The notes beneath the pieces were generated by a model, which worked only from the letters and a program-made list of their open reading frames with translations, was not told where the DNA came from and searched no databases. A stretch of 64,000 bases of DNA from Flavivirga aquatica (lineage in GTDB: Bacteria > Bacteroidota > Bacteroidia > Flavobacteriales > Flavobacteriaceae), in contig NZ_MDJD01000043.1 of NCBI RefSeq assembly GCF_001747085.1, positions 1 through 64,000 on the forward strand, in the 5' to 3' direction. A program made the translations under genes and the position numbers. Positions 47,201 through 56,571 of the stretch are shown here, piece after piece (position 1 is the first letter of the stretch; each line of letters starts with the position of its first letter).

Positions 47201-50200
47201 GATCAAGACGAAGATGACGAAGATAACTTTACAGTTACCCCACAGACATCCGATCTATCAATCAACAAAGCCGTAAGCAACAGCACACCAAATGTAGGAG
47301 ACGTAGTTACTTTTACTATAACAGTAAGTAACGCAGGAAGTGTATCAGCAACAGGCGTTAATGTACAAGATATAGTACCTGTAGGATATTCAGGAATCAC
47401 TAATATTAGTGGCGGTGGTATAGCAATAGGAAATCAAATCGATTGGACAGGCTTATCTGTAGCATTAGGAACAGATACCGTAAGCTTAACATTTGATGCT
47501 ACCGTAGATGCCCCAACAGGAACCTTAAACGAATACATTAATGGTGTAGAAATTATAGCATCAGATCAATACGATCCAGACAGTGATCCAACAACAGGAT
47601 CAAGTGTAGACGATAAAGGAGACGGTATTACCGATGATGATGAAGCCACAGTAGGAGTAACAATCCAACAATCCGATTTAAGCTTAGCTAAAAGTATCGA
47701 TAACACAAGTCCAAATGTAGGAGACACAGTAACCTTTACATTAACAATTACCAATGCAGGACCAGATGTAGCCACCAATGTATCTGTAGAAGACATACTA
47801 CCAAACGGTTATACCTTAGTAACGGTAAATAACGGAGGGACTTCATTAGGAAACACCTCAACATGGACAGGCTTAACAGTAGCAGCCAATAACGGAACAG
47901 CGGTATTAACATATACAGCCACAGTAAATGCACCAGGTGTAGGTATAAGCTATACCAATGCTGCACAAATAACAAGAAGCGATCAATACGATCCAGATAG
48001 TGATCCAACAACAGATGCTGCTGTTGATGAAGATGGTGATTTAAATGGAGACGATGATGATGAAGACACCATTACAATCGTACCAGCACAAGCCGATTTA
48101 AGTATTGTAAAAGGATTAGTATCAGGAAGCGCAACACCAAATATAGGAGACACCTTAGAGTTCGAGTTGACAATTACCAATGCAGGACCAAATGATGCCA
48201 CAGGTGTTAGCGTAGAAGATGTATTACCAAACGGTTATACCTTAGGCACAGTAAACAATGCAGGAGTAGCATTAGGAAATACAGCAAATTGGACAGGATT
48301 ATTTGTTCCAGCAAGTGGAAGTATTACAGTAACCTATCAAGCTAATGTCAATGCACCAACAGGAGCAATAGATGAATATCTTAACATAGCACAAATAACA
48401 GGAAGCGATCAATACGATCCAGATAGTGACCCAACAACAGATGCTACTGTTGATGAAGATGGCGATTTAAATGGTGATGATGATGACGAAGACACCTTTG
48501 TAATCACACCACAAACCTCAGATTTATCATTAGACAAAACAGTAGTAGATGTTAATGGCGGAACAATTAATGTTGGAGATATATTAACTTTTACCGTAGC
48601 TATTAGTAATGCAGGAACAACAACAGCAACCAATGTAAGTATAGATGATATCTTACCAGTAGGTTACAGTTTAGTAGCAGGAAGTATAGATAACGGCGGT
48701 ATTTTTAATGCAGGAGACACAACCATTACTTGGAGTGGATTAAATATTCCATTAACAGGAGCAAGCGTTACTTATCAAGTAACTATAAATGCCCCAACAG
48801 GAGCATTAAACGAATACAGAAATATAGCAGAAATCACAAGCAGTGATCAATACGATCCAGACAGTACACCAGATAATGATGATGGAGATCAAAGTGAAGA
48901 TGATGAAGATAATGAAACAGTAGTACCAACCCAAGCCGACCTAAGTTTAGTAAAAGGCATATCTGTAGCTAGTAGTGCAACACCAAATGTAGGGGACACA
49001 TTAAGCTTCGAAGTTATTGTAACCAACAATGGTCCAGATGCAGCTACAGGGATATCGGTATCCGATATAATCCCATCAGGCTATACCTTAACAGGCGGAA
49101 CAATAAGCAATGGCGGAACTTTAATAGGCAATGAAATAAACTGGACAAGTTTAAACCTAGCCAATGGAAACAGTATCACATTAAGCTACGATGTAGTTGT
49201 TAATGCCCCAACAGGAGTGGCAGACGAATACAAAAACATAGCCGAAGTAACAGGAAGTGATCAATACGATCCAGACAGTACACCAGATAACGATGATGGC
49301 GATCAAGACGAAGATGACGAAGATAATTTTACAGTTACCCCACAGACATCCGATCTATCAATCAACAAAGCCGTAAGCAACAGCACACCAAATGTAGGAG
49401 ACGTAGTTACTTTTACTATAACAGTAAGTAACGCAGGAAGTGTAGCAGCAACAGGCGTTAATGTACAAGATATAGTACCTGTAGGATATTCAGGAATCAC
49501 TAATATTAGTGGCGGTGGTATAGCAATAGGAAATCAAATCGATTGGACAGGCTTATCTGTAGCATTAGGAACAGATACCGTAAGCTTAACATTTGATGCT
49601 ACCGTAGATGCCCCAACAGGGACCTTAAACGAATACATTAATGGTGTAGAAATTATAGCATCAGATCAATACGATCCAGACAGTGATCCAACAACAGGAT
49701 CAAGTGTAGACGATAAAGGAGACGGTATTACCGATGATGATGAAGCCACAGTAGGAGTAACAATCCAACAATCCGATTTAAGCTTAGCTAAAAGTATCGA
49801 TAACACAAGTCCAAATGTAGGAGACACAGTAACCTTTACATTAACAATTACCAATGCAGGACCAGATGTAGCCACCAATGTATCTGTAGAAGACATACTA
49901 CCAAACGGTTATACCTTAGTAACGGTAAACAACGGAGGGACTTCATTAGGAAACACCTCAACATGGACAGGCTTAACAGTAGCAGCCAATAACGGAACAG
50001 CGGTATTAACATATACAGCCACAGTAAATGCACCAGGTGTAGGTATAAGCTATACCAATGTTGCACAAATAACAGGAAGCGATCAATACGATCCAGATAG
50101 TGATCCAACAACAGATGCTACCGTTGATGAAGATGGTGATTTAAATGGAGACGATGATGATGAAGACACAATCACGATTGTACCAGCGCAAGCCGATTTA

Positions 50201-52444
50201 TCATTAACAAAAACAGTTGTCGATGGAGATACTACACCATTAGTTGACTCTGAAATCACGTTCGAAATACGAGTGACTAATAATGGTCCAGATGCCGCAA
50301 CAGGTGTAGAGGTAGTAGATTTATTACCATCAGGTTACGATTTTGTATTGTATAGTTCTACATCGGGAGTATATAATGAAACGACAGGTTTATGGACATT
50401 AGGAACTATATTATCTGGAGAATCAGAAACATTATTAATAGATGTATTAGTTAATGGAGCAGGAGATTATTTAAATATTGCAGAAGTTACAGCTTCAGAT
50501 GTGTTTGATATAGATTCTAGTCCAAATAATGATGATGGCGATCAAAGTGAAGATGACGAAGACAATGCTATTGTAGCTCCAGTGGCTTCAGTTGCCGATT
50601 TATCGTTAACTAAAGATGTTGTTGATGGAGATACAAGTCCTTTAATAGGATCTGAAATTACATTTATACTAACAGTAACTAATGATGGCCCGCAAGATGC
50701 TACGGGAGTAGAAGTAACAGATTTATTGCCGTCTGGGTATGATTTTGTGTTGTATAGTTCTACATCTGGAGTATATGATGAGACAACAGGTATTTGGACA
50801 ATTGGAAATATTGATAATGGTGCAACAGAAACATTATTAATAGATGTATTAGTTAATGGAGCAGGAGATTATTTAAATATTGCAGAAGTTACAGCATCAG
50901 ATATATTAGATAACGATTCTGTTCCAAATAATGATGATGGAGATCAAAGTGAGGACGATGAAGCGAATGTCCTAATAACTCCAATAGCAGCAATGGCAGA
51001 TTTATCTGTAGTTAAAACAGTTGTCGATAATGATATTACTCCAAATGTAGGTGATGAGATTACATTCCAAATAACGGTAAGTAATGATGGACCAGATGCA
51101 GCAACAGCTGTAGAAGTTGTCGATTTACTACCTCAAGGATTCGATTTTATTCTTTATAGTTCTACATCGGGACTTTATGATGAAGCATCAGGATTATGGA
51201 CTGTTGGAACTATTCAAAGTGGAAGCTCTCAAACCTTGTTTGTTGATGTTTTAGTTAATGCACCAACAGGAGCTGCTGGAGAATACTATAATGTAGCGCA
51301 GATAACAGCAACTGATGTTGTCGATCCAGATAGTACACCAAATAACGATGATGGCGATCAAAGTGAAGATGATGAAGATGGTGTATTTGTTATGACAGAA
51401 ACAGCAAACTTGAGTTTAAATAAATCTGTAAATAATATTGATGCTAATGTTGGAGAGATTATAACATTTACACTTCAAATAGATAATGGAGGTGAAAATA
51501 CAGCAACAGGTGTTGCTATAGAAGATATTTTACCAATAGGTTACAGTAGTATTACAAATATTACTAATGGAGGAATATTAACTGGGAATACTATTAATTG
51601 GGATAATTTAAATGTGCCATTAGGAGGATTAACAATTACTTATCAAGCAACTGTAAATCCACCAACATTACAAGTAGATGAATATTTAAATATTGCTCAA
51701 GTAATAGCAAGTGATCAATTTGACCCAAACAGTAGTCCTAATAATGATGATGGTGATCAAAGTGAAGACGATGAAGATGTAACATTTATTAATACGCCAA
51801 CAACGGATATAGCAGTTACTAAAACAGTAAATAATGATAACCCATTAATAGATGAGTCTACAGTATTTACAATTACAGCTAATAATCTAGGGAATTTAGA
51901 TGCTACGTCTGTAGAGATATTAGATGTGTTACCAAGTGGATATGAGTTTACATCGTTTATAGCTACATCTGGAAGTTATGATGAAAGTACAGGTTTATGG
52001 GAAATACCATTAGTAGCTGTGGGTGTAACAGAGACATTAGAAATTACTGTAAAAGTATTAGATAATAGTGATTATGTAAATACAGCGTCGCTTGAATACC
52101 TTGATCAAATAGATTCTAATGATAGTAACGATTCTGACACAACAGGAGTTATTCCAGTATGTCTTACCATTTATAACGAGTTTTCTCCAAATAACGATGG
52201 TGTAAACGAAGTGTTTTACATTGATTGTATAAACAACTACCCAGATAATTCATTAGAGATTTATAATAGATGGGGTAATGTAGTATATACTAAAAAAGGA
52301 TATGATAATACTTTCGATGGAACATCTAATGGTAGAGCAGTACTTTATAAAGAAGATAAATTACCTGTAGGAACTTACTATTATGTGTTAGATCTAGGAG
52401 ATGGTTCTAAGAAAAAATCAGGTTGGTTATACATAAACAGATAA
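41300..52444 (+). CDS. Giant T9SS-secreted surface adhesin with DUF11 repeats and gliding-motility C-terminal domain
   Basis: This 3714-residue protein has an N-terminal signal (to about residue 33, TLTAQS). About 15 Ig-like modules of ~90 residues follow (to about residue 1430; pattern [30 protein letters not shown]). Sixteen DUF11 modules then run to about residue 3600, each beginning like ADLSLTKTV and usually ending in Asp-rich linkers such as [17 protein letters not shown] that probably bind calcium. The C-terminus is a type B sorting domain ([20 protein letters not shown], then [20 protein letters not shown] and FDGTSNG). It is exported by the type IX system and resembles SprB-type gliding adhesins. 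Modules 4-6 recur almost unchanged as 9-11. Confidence 0.95.
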   Translation: MTKFYLLKKARKVRLFAYLTTALLFGINTLTAQSCTINAGLNRTICTNDVFQLDGSTPDTYDEQPIWRQVSGPSVIISDPLIDDPIIVGFVGGNTYVFELSAVCFNGDRPTQTVSITVEPITIANAGSDFGSCPDNSGALTINANAPANPGEVGQWSIIGGNSAGVTINQPNSAISTIDLAETSAGSTTLRWTITGADYAPGQNCETSADIVVTNYGGQSPVFANDETLMNCYTVSQSTSLSASFGGNNINGQNGTWSFVTGPSNPSIANVNSNNTNVSGLIEGVYVFRWDVSGPCVSGSATATITVPPATQDVTQASISDNNQRFCDTSITQTTLVGSLPDYTNETVLWEQISGPAATIVDPTSSTTQVTGLSSSGSYLFRYTIENTVTGCSTSATMRVRYNIDPISISVNGGNDIVGACGDTSIPVPYTSLSGTRTEYSIVNGPSDSGLTFPTTYINLGGGNNGTVTINSFDVAGIYTVNFRRRRIGNLLQGCDEANDAINIHISTISPGANAGSPQQFVCGQVNGTLAGSAITLGEASVWSLISGPAGMTNAIINDRFAQTTGLTGLIPGEYVFRYTVSAGPNCPAVTSDTTITVTPVSNLPIGAGLDQTVCFNAPVQLAADPLLASQVGTWSAADPGITFSDVNDPNAIAYGFSTPDATVANGNPYILTWTVDEGPGYPDCGAEETDTIIVETLLTGSATIADAGNDICLGAGSTTIPNLSANAPGVGEIGTWTQLSGSPVTFTDINSPTTEVTGLVDGQYEFTWTIDYIVSNGCPPLSDNVEVIVANTGASISAGTDQSLCLDPVLLSFTMNATDPAPLGGVGTWNLVSGLTGFTVDDINSPTATFSNLLNGTYVFEWVISYGNCIASGTPSQVTIEVGVPSTPAAIPAGDQVVCADNTTILANPLLNPTTETGAWTLVSGPNTPVISDPGNNSISITGLTTGSYTLRWTTVSESPLCPSSSATVNLDVFAPSSAGSDQNLCEVSSVFLEATEGTTGTWSLVSINTLVPTPAEIVAHTPTQFPSNSNVANGYVIPGNVYVFDFTTDYPSCANSSSQVTITVSDGPSEDADAGTDQNICIADTNTAILTAGNVAIPGDVTSEWRLLSQPGGATVGFTTPNNSTTTDVTGLTVPGLYIVELNFEANFCTDNADIVRIEVFEAPDPVEAGPDQLNACQLDFLTAAIPPTSGIGIWTITNAPIGSLTTIENPNNPVTTLLNIEVGTYELTWTVSNGPFAVGGCAPQSDIVNVIFTDVPPSAAYAGPDQELCDNTETFLSATPLAIGTGTWTQTAGTPVTIANPNNPNSLVLGLSSGVYQFTWTATNGGCTNSDSMGVTIFADPISAEAGDNQIISEFSSLTLGATPVTSGIGTWTQVSGPSTVTFIDENDPITEVAGKVVGTYEFRWTVSNGTCSNASDLVTIVILPISDLELTKNVSTPNVNVGDVVTFTISVFNNDASTINSDATGVNVEDVLPLGYSLVPGTVSNAGAFNLGTQTISWSNLNIASGATLNLTFDATVKASGSYTNSAQITGSDNLDPDSDPTTDSSVDDKGDGIADDDEDTEVVTIQSADLSLQKIVAPTTVSVGDTVTFTLTVANAGADTATNVQVLDLLPSSYTYQSDDSGGAYNALTGIWTVGSVTTGAPIVLNIVALVNTPTGTANEYLNIAEIIASDQADPDSTPNNDDGDQSEDDEDNAEITLEIADLQITKSVLPTSGSVGDRVTFTVLLENFGTGDATGIDVEDLLPTGFDIVSGTISNSGIYIVGNKSIVWNDLSLDNGLSRTLTYDAIVNDSGNYTNSVQITASDLPDPDSDPSTDATVDEDGDLDPDDDDEDTATFVIQSADLSLVKGISVASSATPNVGDTLSFEVIVTNNGPDAATGISVSDIIPSGYTLTGGTISNGGTLIGNEINWTSLNLANGNSITLSYDVVVNAPTGVADEYKNIAEVTGSDQYDPDSTPDNDDGDQDEDDEDNFTVTPQTSDLSINKAVSNSTPNVGDVVTFTITVSNAGSVSATGVNVQDIVPVGYSGITNISGGGIAIGNQIDWTGLSVALGTDTVSLTFDATVDAPTGTLNEYINGVEIIASDQYDPDSDPTTGSSVDDKGDGITDDDEATVGVTIQQSDLSLAKSIDNTSPNVGDTVTFTLTITNAGPDVATNVSVEDILPNGYTLVTVNNGGTSLGNTSTWTGLTVAANNGTAVLTYTATVNAPGVGISYTNAAQITRSDQYDPDSDPTTDAAVDEDGDLNGDDDDEDTITIVPAQADLSIVKGLVSGSATPNIGDTLEFELTITNAGPNDATGVSVEDVLPNGYTLGTVNNAGVALGNTANWTGLFVPASGSITVTYQANVNAPTGAIDEYLNIAQITGSDQYDPDSDPTTDATVDEDGDLNGDDDDEDTFVITPQTSDLSLDKTVVDVNGGTINVGDILTFTVAISNAGTTTATNVSIDDILPVGYSLVAGSIDNGGIFNAGDTTITWSGLNIPLTGASVTYQVTINAPTGALNEYRNIAEITSSDQYDPDSTPDNDDGDQSEDDEDNETVVPTQADLSLVKGISVASSATPNVGDTLSFEVIVTNNGPDAATGISVSDIIPSGYTLTGGTISNGGTLIGNEINWTSLNLANGNSITLSYDVVVNAPTGVADEYKNIAEVTGSDQYDPDSTPDNDDGDQDEDDEDNFTVTPQTSDLSINKAVSNSTPNVGDVVTFTITVSNAGSVAATGVNVQDIVPVGYSGITNISGGGIAIGNQIDWTGLSVALGTDTVSLTFDATVDAPTGTLNEYINGVEIIASDQYDPDSDPTTGSSVDDKGDGITDDDEATVGVTIQQSDLSLAKSIDNTSPNVGDTVTFTLTITNAGPDVATNVSVEDILPNGYTLVTVNNGGTSLGNTSTWTGLTVAANNGTAVLTYTATVNAPGVGISYTNVAQITGSDQYDPDSDPTTDATVDEDGDLNGDDDDEDTITIVPAQADLSLTKTVVDGDTTPLVDSEITFEIRVTNNGPDAATGVEVVDLLPSGYDFVLYSSTSGVYNETTGLWTLGTILSGESETLLIDVLVNGAGDYLNIAEVTASDVFDIDSSPNNDDGDQSEDDEDNAIVAPVASVADLSLTKDVVDGDTSPLIGSEITFILTVTNDGPQDATGVEVTDLLPSGYDFVLYSSTSGVYDETTGIWTIGNIDNGATETLLIDVLVNGAGDYLNIAEVTASDILDNDSVPNNDDGDQSEDDEANVLITPIAAMADLSVVKTVVDNDITPNVGDEITFQITVSNDGPDAATAVEVVDLLPQGFDFILYSSTSGLYDEASGLWTVGTIQSGSSQTLFVDVLVNAPTGAAGEYYNVAQITATDVVDPDSTPNNDDGDQSEDDEDGVFVMTETANLSLNKSVNNIDANVGEIITFTLQIDNGGENTATGVAIEDILPIGYSSITNITNGGILTGNTINWDNLNVPLGGLTITYQATVNPPTLQVDEYLNIAQVIASDQFDPNSSPNNDDGDQSEDDEDVTFINTPTTDIAVTKTVNNDNPLIDESTVFTITANNLGNLDATSVEILDVLPSGYEFTSFIATSGSYDESTGLWEIPLVAVGVTETLEITVKVLDNSDYVNTASLEYLDQIDSNDSNDSDTTGVIPVCLTIYNEFSPNNDGVNEVFYIDCINNYPDNSLEIYNRWGNVVYTKKGYDNTFDGTSNGRAVLYKEDKLPVGTYYYVLDLGDGSKKKSGWLYINR
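46835..48099 (+). repeat. Intragenic direct repeat, left copy (DUF11 modules 4-6)
   Basis: About 1265 bp are nearly identical to 48935-50199, offset by exactly 2100 bp (700 codons). Only scattered base changes were seen when the two were read side by side. Differences cluster at the far end. Both copies stay in frame. Confidence 0.92.
48935..50199 (+). repeat. Intragenic direct repeat, right copy (DUF11 modules 9-11)
   Basis: This is the partner of 46835-48099. Amino-acid changes seen include Ser to Ala in the SVSATGVN / SVAATGVN segment, and Ala to Val and Arg to Gly near the end ([10 protein letters not shown] / [10 protein letters not shown]). Two non-duplicated modules (7 and 8) lie between the copies. 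Confidence 0.92.
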
Positions 52445-52511
52445 ATAAAAATACAATTTAAAAAGGCAAATGCTTAAAAATATTTGCCTTTAAATTAAAT
52501 CACATTTCAAA

Positions 52512-53429
52512 ATGAATTTAAAAACAAAAAGTATAATAGGGTTATTCTTGACAATGACAGCTTATCTAGGTTATGCACAACAAGACCCTCAATTTACAAA
52601 CTATATGTATAATCCAATGAGTGTTAACTCGGCATATACAGGTTCAAGAGGGCATTTAACTGTTTTTGGTCTTCATAGAACACAATGGGTAGGTATAGAT
52701 GGAGCTCCAACGACACAATCGTTTAGTATAGATTCACCAGTTGGCAAAAATGTGGGCTTAGGTTTTTCTGTTGTAAACGATAGATTAGGACCTTCAGATG
52801 AGTTTTATATAGACGCTAATTTCTCTTATACATTAAATATTTCAGATACCAAAAAACTTTCGTTTGGTGTAAAAGGAGGAGGAAGGTTGTTTAGTGTAGA
52901 TTGGACAAAAGGATTATTTAGGAGACAAGATGCTACTTTTCAACAGTCTATAAATAATAGATTTTTACCAACAATAGGTGTTGGTGTTTATTATCATACA
53001 GGTAAAAGCTATTTAGGTTTATCGGTTCCAAATTTTTTCACAGATGAGCATTATGATGATGTTCAAGAATCTGTTGCGGCAGAGCGTTTACACTTTTTCC
53101 TTATAGGAGGTACTGTATTTGACTTAAACCAGAGAATAAAATTTAAACCAGCTTTTTTAGTAAAGCATGTTGTAGGAGCGCCTTTAATATTTGATCTATC
53201 TGCAAATTTTATGTTTAATGATAATTTTAGGCTGGGGGCAGCCTATCGTTGGGACGATTCTGTAAGTGGACTTGCAGGTTTACAAATAACGCCAAAACTA
53301 CTTGTAGGCTATTCGTACGATTTTACCACAACAGAACTTAGAAAGTATAATTCGGGAACACATGAAATATTTTTACGTTTCGAATTAAGATCGAAAGAAA
53401 AACAACTAAAATCGCCACGTTTCTTCTAA
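52512..53429 (+). CDS. PorP/SprF-family type IX secretion-associated membrane protein
   Basis: This 305-residue outer-membrane barrel has a signal peptide (to about residue 22, GYAQ) and the family signature QQDPQFTNYMYNPMSVNSAY then TGSRGHLTVFGLHRTQWVGI. Strand pattern FRLGAAYRWDDSVSGLAGLQ and LLVGYSYDF follow. Genes of this family sit next to their adhesin cargo, as SprF does for SprB, and aid its surface localisation. It is 67 bp after the adhesin stop. Confidence 0.95.
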   Translation: MNLKTKSIIGLFLTMTAYLGYAQQDPQFTNYMYNPMSVNSAYTGSRGHLTVFGLHRTQWVGIDGAPTTQSFSIDSPVGKNVGLGFSVVNDRLGPSDEFYIDANFSYTLNISDTKKLSFGVKGGGRLFSVDWTKGLFRRQDATFQQSINNRFLPTIGVGVYYHTGKSYLGLSVPNFFTDEHYDDVQESVAAERLHFFLIGGTVFDLNQRIKFKPAFLVKHVVGAPLIFDLSANFMFNDNFRLGAAYRWDDSVSGLAGLQITPKLLVGYSYDFTTTELRKYNSGTHEIFLRFELRSKEKQLKSPRFF

Positions 53430-53440
53430 ATATAAGCTAT

Positions 53441-55453
53441 ATGAAAAACACAATTACACTATTACTATTATTTACAATTAGTATATCTTTTGCGCAGAAT
53501 TCAACAAAAAGAGCAGATAAGTTATTTGATATCATGTGGTATAAAGATGCAGCTGCCTTATATGAGTTAGAGCTTAATAAGATAGAAAGAAGAAGCTCAA
53601 AGTCTAATGATTCTACATATGTTAAACTTTTAAAAAGAGCAGGAGACTCCTATTTTTTTAATACAGATATGGAGAATGCTTATAAATGGTATGATAAATT
53701 AATTTCTAATTTTTACTCTAATGTAGACTCAGAATATATATTTAGGTACGCCCATTCTCTAGAAGGTATTGGGAAATATAGAGAAGCAAAGCGTTGGATG
53801 AAAGAGTTTTCTAAGAGAACAGAAAATAAAGATAACAGATCACCTAAGTTAGATCAAAAAATGATAACAGTAGAAGATGTTTTAGATCTTGAGCCAAGGT
53901 TTATCTTAAAGAATGTTTCTATTAATACAAAGTATTCAGATTTTGGCCCCATGTATTATAAAGATCAACTAGTATATTCTTCAGCTATTGACACTTCAAA
54001 TTTTCACACAAGAATATACCATTGGAATGAGCAACCTTTTCTAAATATGTATTTAGGGCAGTTGAATGAAATTCAATCCGATATAAAACCTATTAACGAA
54101 TTTTCAAAAAACTTAAACACACGTTATCATGAAGCGACTTTAGCTTTCTCTCCAGATGAAACTAAAGTGTATTTTACAAGAAATAATTACGATGGAGATT
54201 TACATAGAGATAAGAAAGGTACAAATCATTTAAAACTATATAGTGCAGAATTATTAAGAGATGAAGATGATGTGTTAACATGGCAAAATGTAAAAGAACT
54301 TCCATTTAATAGCGAAGATTATTCAGTTGGTCATCCAACAGTTAGTAGCGATGGTAAGTTATTATATTTTGTGTCAGATATGCCTGGTTCAATAGGTGGA
54401 ACCGATATTTTTGTTGTAGATATTTTAGAAACAGAAACACACAATGAAGCCGAAGGAAGTATAGAATACACAGGTTATTCGAAACCACGAAACTTAGGAG
54501 ATAAAGTAAATACAGCAGGTAGAGAAATGTTTCCTTTCATTACAAATAAGGCACTTTACTTTGCTTCAGATGGACATTTAGGTCTTGGAGGGCTAGATGT
54601 TTATGAGAGTAGTATCGTAGATTCAGATTTTCAAAAACCAATAAATTTAGGAGGACCTCTAAATAGTGAATTGGATGATTTCGGATTTATAATAAATGAA
54701 GAAAAAAACAAAGGATTTGTATGCTCTAATAGATTAACAGGAAAAGGCGATGATGATATTTATTCATTCATTCGTTTAGCAGAAGAAGCTTTATGTGAAC
54801 AAATAATACGCGGTAATGTGGCTAATTCAATTACAGGAGAGCGCATTGCAGATGTGAAAATGACATTGTTTTCAGAAGACGGTAAGGAATTAGAGACTAC
54901 AACAACAAATTTGAATGGTGAATATAAATTTAAAACCACTTTAAATTGTGATACTAAGTTTAATATCGCTACCTCTAAAACAGGATACGAAAATAGAGAG
55001 AAACCAGTTGTTACGTTAAAAGAAAACGGAGAAACAATTGTACCTCTAGGTATAGAAACACTTAATGGATTGATTGTCGAAGAAGACGGTGTATTAAAAA
55101 TTAAAATAGGCATTATTTATTTTGATTTAGATAAATCATTTGTTAGAAATGATGCATCTATAGAATTGAATAAAATTGTTATGCTAATGGCACAGTATCC
55201 AAATATGGTTATTAAAATAGAATCGCATACAGATTCTAGAAATAGCGACGATTATAACTTGAAATTATCAGATAGAAGAGCTAAGTCAACACGAGATTAT
55301 ATTATTAGTCAAGGCATCGAATCAAGCAGAATAGAAAGTGCTATAGGTTTTGGAGAATCTCAACTAATTAATAATTGTAAGGATAATGTTAAATGTTCCG
55401 AAACAGAACATCAGCTAAATAGAAGATCCGAGTTTATAATTATTAAAATGTAG
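53441..55453 (+). CDS. PorE-like OmpA-family protein (TPR, PD40 propeller, OmpA domain)
   Basis: This 670-residue protein has a signal peptide (to about residue 19, SFAQ), TPR-like helices (about 25-130), a WD40-like PD40 beta-propeller (YHEATLAFSPDETKVYFTRN, then VGHPTVSSDGKLLYFVSDMP and SIGGTDIFVV), a carboxypeptidase-regulatory-like domain (about 450-535) and a C-terminal OmpA domain (IIYFDLDKSFVRNDASIELN, then IKIESHTDSRNSDDYNLKLS and DRRAKSTRDYI) that binds peptidoglycan. This order matches PorE of the type IX machinery. It is 11 bp after the PorP/SprF gene, in one unit with the adhesin. Confidence 0.92.
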   Translation: MKNTITLLLLFTISISFAQNSTKRADKLFDIMWYKDAAALYELELNKIERRSSKSNDSTYVKLLKRAGDSYFFNTDMENAYKWYDKLISNFYSNVDSEYIFRYAHSLEGIGKYREAKRWMKEFSKRTENKDNRSPKLDQKMITVEDVLDLEPRFILKNVSINTKYSDFGPMYYKDQLVYSSAIDTSNFHTRIYHWNEQPFLNMYLGQLNEIQSDIKPINEFSKNLNTRYHEATLAFSPDETKVYFTRNNYDGDLHRDKKGTNHLKLYSAELLRDEDDVLTWQNVKELPFNSEDYSVGHPTVSSDGKLLYFVSDMPGSIGGTDIFVVDILETETHNEAEGSIEYTGYSKPRNLGDKVNTAGREMFPFITNKALYFASDGHLGLGGLDVYESSIVDSDFQKPINLGGPLNSELDDFGFIINEEKNKGFVCSNRLTGKGDDDIYSFIRLAEEALCEQIIRGNVANSITGERIADVKMTLFSEDGKELETTTTNLNGEYKFKTTLNCDTKFNIATSKTGYENREKPVVTLKENGETIVPLGIETLNGLIVEEDGVLKIKIGIIYFDLDKSFVRNDASIELNKIVMLMAQYPNMVIKIESHTDSRNSDDYNLKLSDRRAKSTRDYIISQGIESSRIESAIGFGESQLINNCKDNVKCSETEHQLNRRSEFIIIKM

Positions 55454-55480
55454 TATTTAAAATAAAACAGGATTATAATT

Positions 55481-55514
55481 AAAGAAGCGAGTATTTACAC
55501 TCGCTTCTTTTTTT
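55481..55514 (+). terminator. Rho-independent terminator of the adhesin cassette
   Basis: A perfect 12-bp stem (AAAGAAGCGAGT / ACTCGCTTCTTT) with a six-base loop is followed by T residues, 27 bp after the OmpA-family stop. Confidence 0.93.
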
Positions 55515-55537
55515 AGATTATTTTTTTGGCGTTCGAG

Positions 55538-55608
55538 CGGGTTATTCGTTACAATTCCTCGCACTTCCTTACGTCAGGCTGTGGGATTTACACTGCTATC
55601 CCTAACGC
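55538..55608 (-). repeat. Dispersed intergenic repeat, copy C
   Basis: On the minus strand this reads GTTAGGGATAGCAGTGTAAA, then TCCCACAG, GTGCGAGGAATTGTAACGAA and TAACCCGC, matching copies A and B in order. It lies between the adhesin terminator and the end of the carbohydrate operon. Confidence 0.72.
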
Positions 55609-55643
55609 GTAAATCGCTTCCTTGATAACTACCTTTTTTTTGT

Positions 55644-56558
55644 CTAGAAACCAGTAACTTTTCTTAAATATTCCCTAGCCATTTTAGCATATACCAAAGG
55701 CGTAGCATTAGCAGGATTTTGTTCAGCCTCTACAATTAACCAACCTTCAAAATCATTATCAGCCAGAGTTTGTAAAATAGAATCAAAATCAATAAAACCT
55801 TCAGGATCCCCAGGTACAGTAAATATCCCAGCTTCTATAGATTGTTTGAATGAAAATTGCCCAGCATCAGAAGCCTCCATAACTGGTCTTCTGATATTTT
55901 TAAGGTGTACATGTTTAATTCTGTCAGCATAATCTATAGCAAGTTGTAAAGGATCATCCCCTGCAAATGCTATATGTCCAGTATCAAACAATAAATGAAC
56001 CAGATCTGGATCTGTAGATTCCATAAGCCTATCTACATCCGCTCGAGTTTCGATTCCAGTACCCATATGATGGTGGTAACATAGGCGCATCCCCTCATCT
56101 TTAGCAATCTGACCTATATGATTAAGACCACTTATAACATCCTCCCATTGTTGCTCCGTAAAAATAGGACGATTGGCTTTAAGGGCAATAGGCTGTTGGT
56201 GAGAAGATCCCCCCAATTCTGCCACCACAATGTCTGTACCACCCATAGTTTTTATAAAATCCAATGATTTTCTAAAATCGGCAACTGTTTTGTCAAACAT
56301 GTCTTTTATGGTAAAATAAGTACTTGTCCAAGGCTCAGAAACCCTTAACCCTCTTAATTCAAGAGCTTCTCTAAGGACATCTGTGTCTGTAGGGAATTTA
56401 TGTCCCACGCTACAGCCCTCAAATCCAGCTAAAGCCATTTCACTAACACATTGTTCAAAAGGAATACCTATATCAATATCTAGAAAATCATCATTCCACC
56501 ATGAAGTAGGAGTAATACCAAAAAATACGTTGTCTTTGTTAAATTGTTTAGTGCTCAT
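55644..56558 (-). CDS. iolE: Myo-inosose-2 dehydratase (IolE type)
   Basis: This 304-residue TIM-barrel enzyme of the AP endonuclease 2 family starts at the ATG giving MSTKQFNKDNVFFGITPTSW; a longer in-frame start would overlap the upstream gene. IolE signatures are GITPTSWWNDD, LCYHHHMGTGIETRADVDRL, then MESTDPDLVHLLFDTGHIAF, DRIKHVHLKN, GIFTVPGDPEGFIDF and GWLIVEAEQNP. The metal ligands Glu, Asp, His and Glu lie in these segments. It dehydrates 2-keto-myo-inositol. It is last in the operon, 13 bp after the GH63-like gene. No other iol gene is visible, so it may serve a related keto-sugar instead. Confidence 0.88.
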   Translation of the reverse strand: MSTKQFNKDNVFFGITPTSWWNDDFLDIDIGIPFEQCVSEMALAGFEGCSVGHKFPTDTDVLREALELRGLRVSEPWTSTYFTIKDMFDKTVADFRKSLDFIKTMGGTDIVVAELGGSSHQQPIALKANRPIFTEQQWEDVISGLNHIGQIAKDEGMRLCYHHHMGTGIETRADVDRLMESTDPDLVHLLFDTGHIAFAGDDPLQLAIDYADRIKHVHLKNIRRPVMEASDAGQFSFKQSIEAGIFTVPGDPEGFIDFDSILQTLADNDFEGWLIVEAEQNPANATPLVYAKMAREYLRKVTGF

Positions 56559-56571
56559 ATAAGATTGTTTA

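Noticed and set aside
42325-50111. Several minus-strand ORFs of 60-100 codons, some in identical pairs
   Set aside because: They are antisense shadows of the adhesin gene; the pairs exist only because the coding strand is duplicated.
46000-51800. Regular repeats that could suggest a CRISPR or satellite array
   Set aside because: The repeats are hundreds of bases long, in frame and encode DUF11 modules with Asp-rich linkers; they are protein domain repeats.
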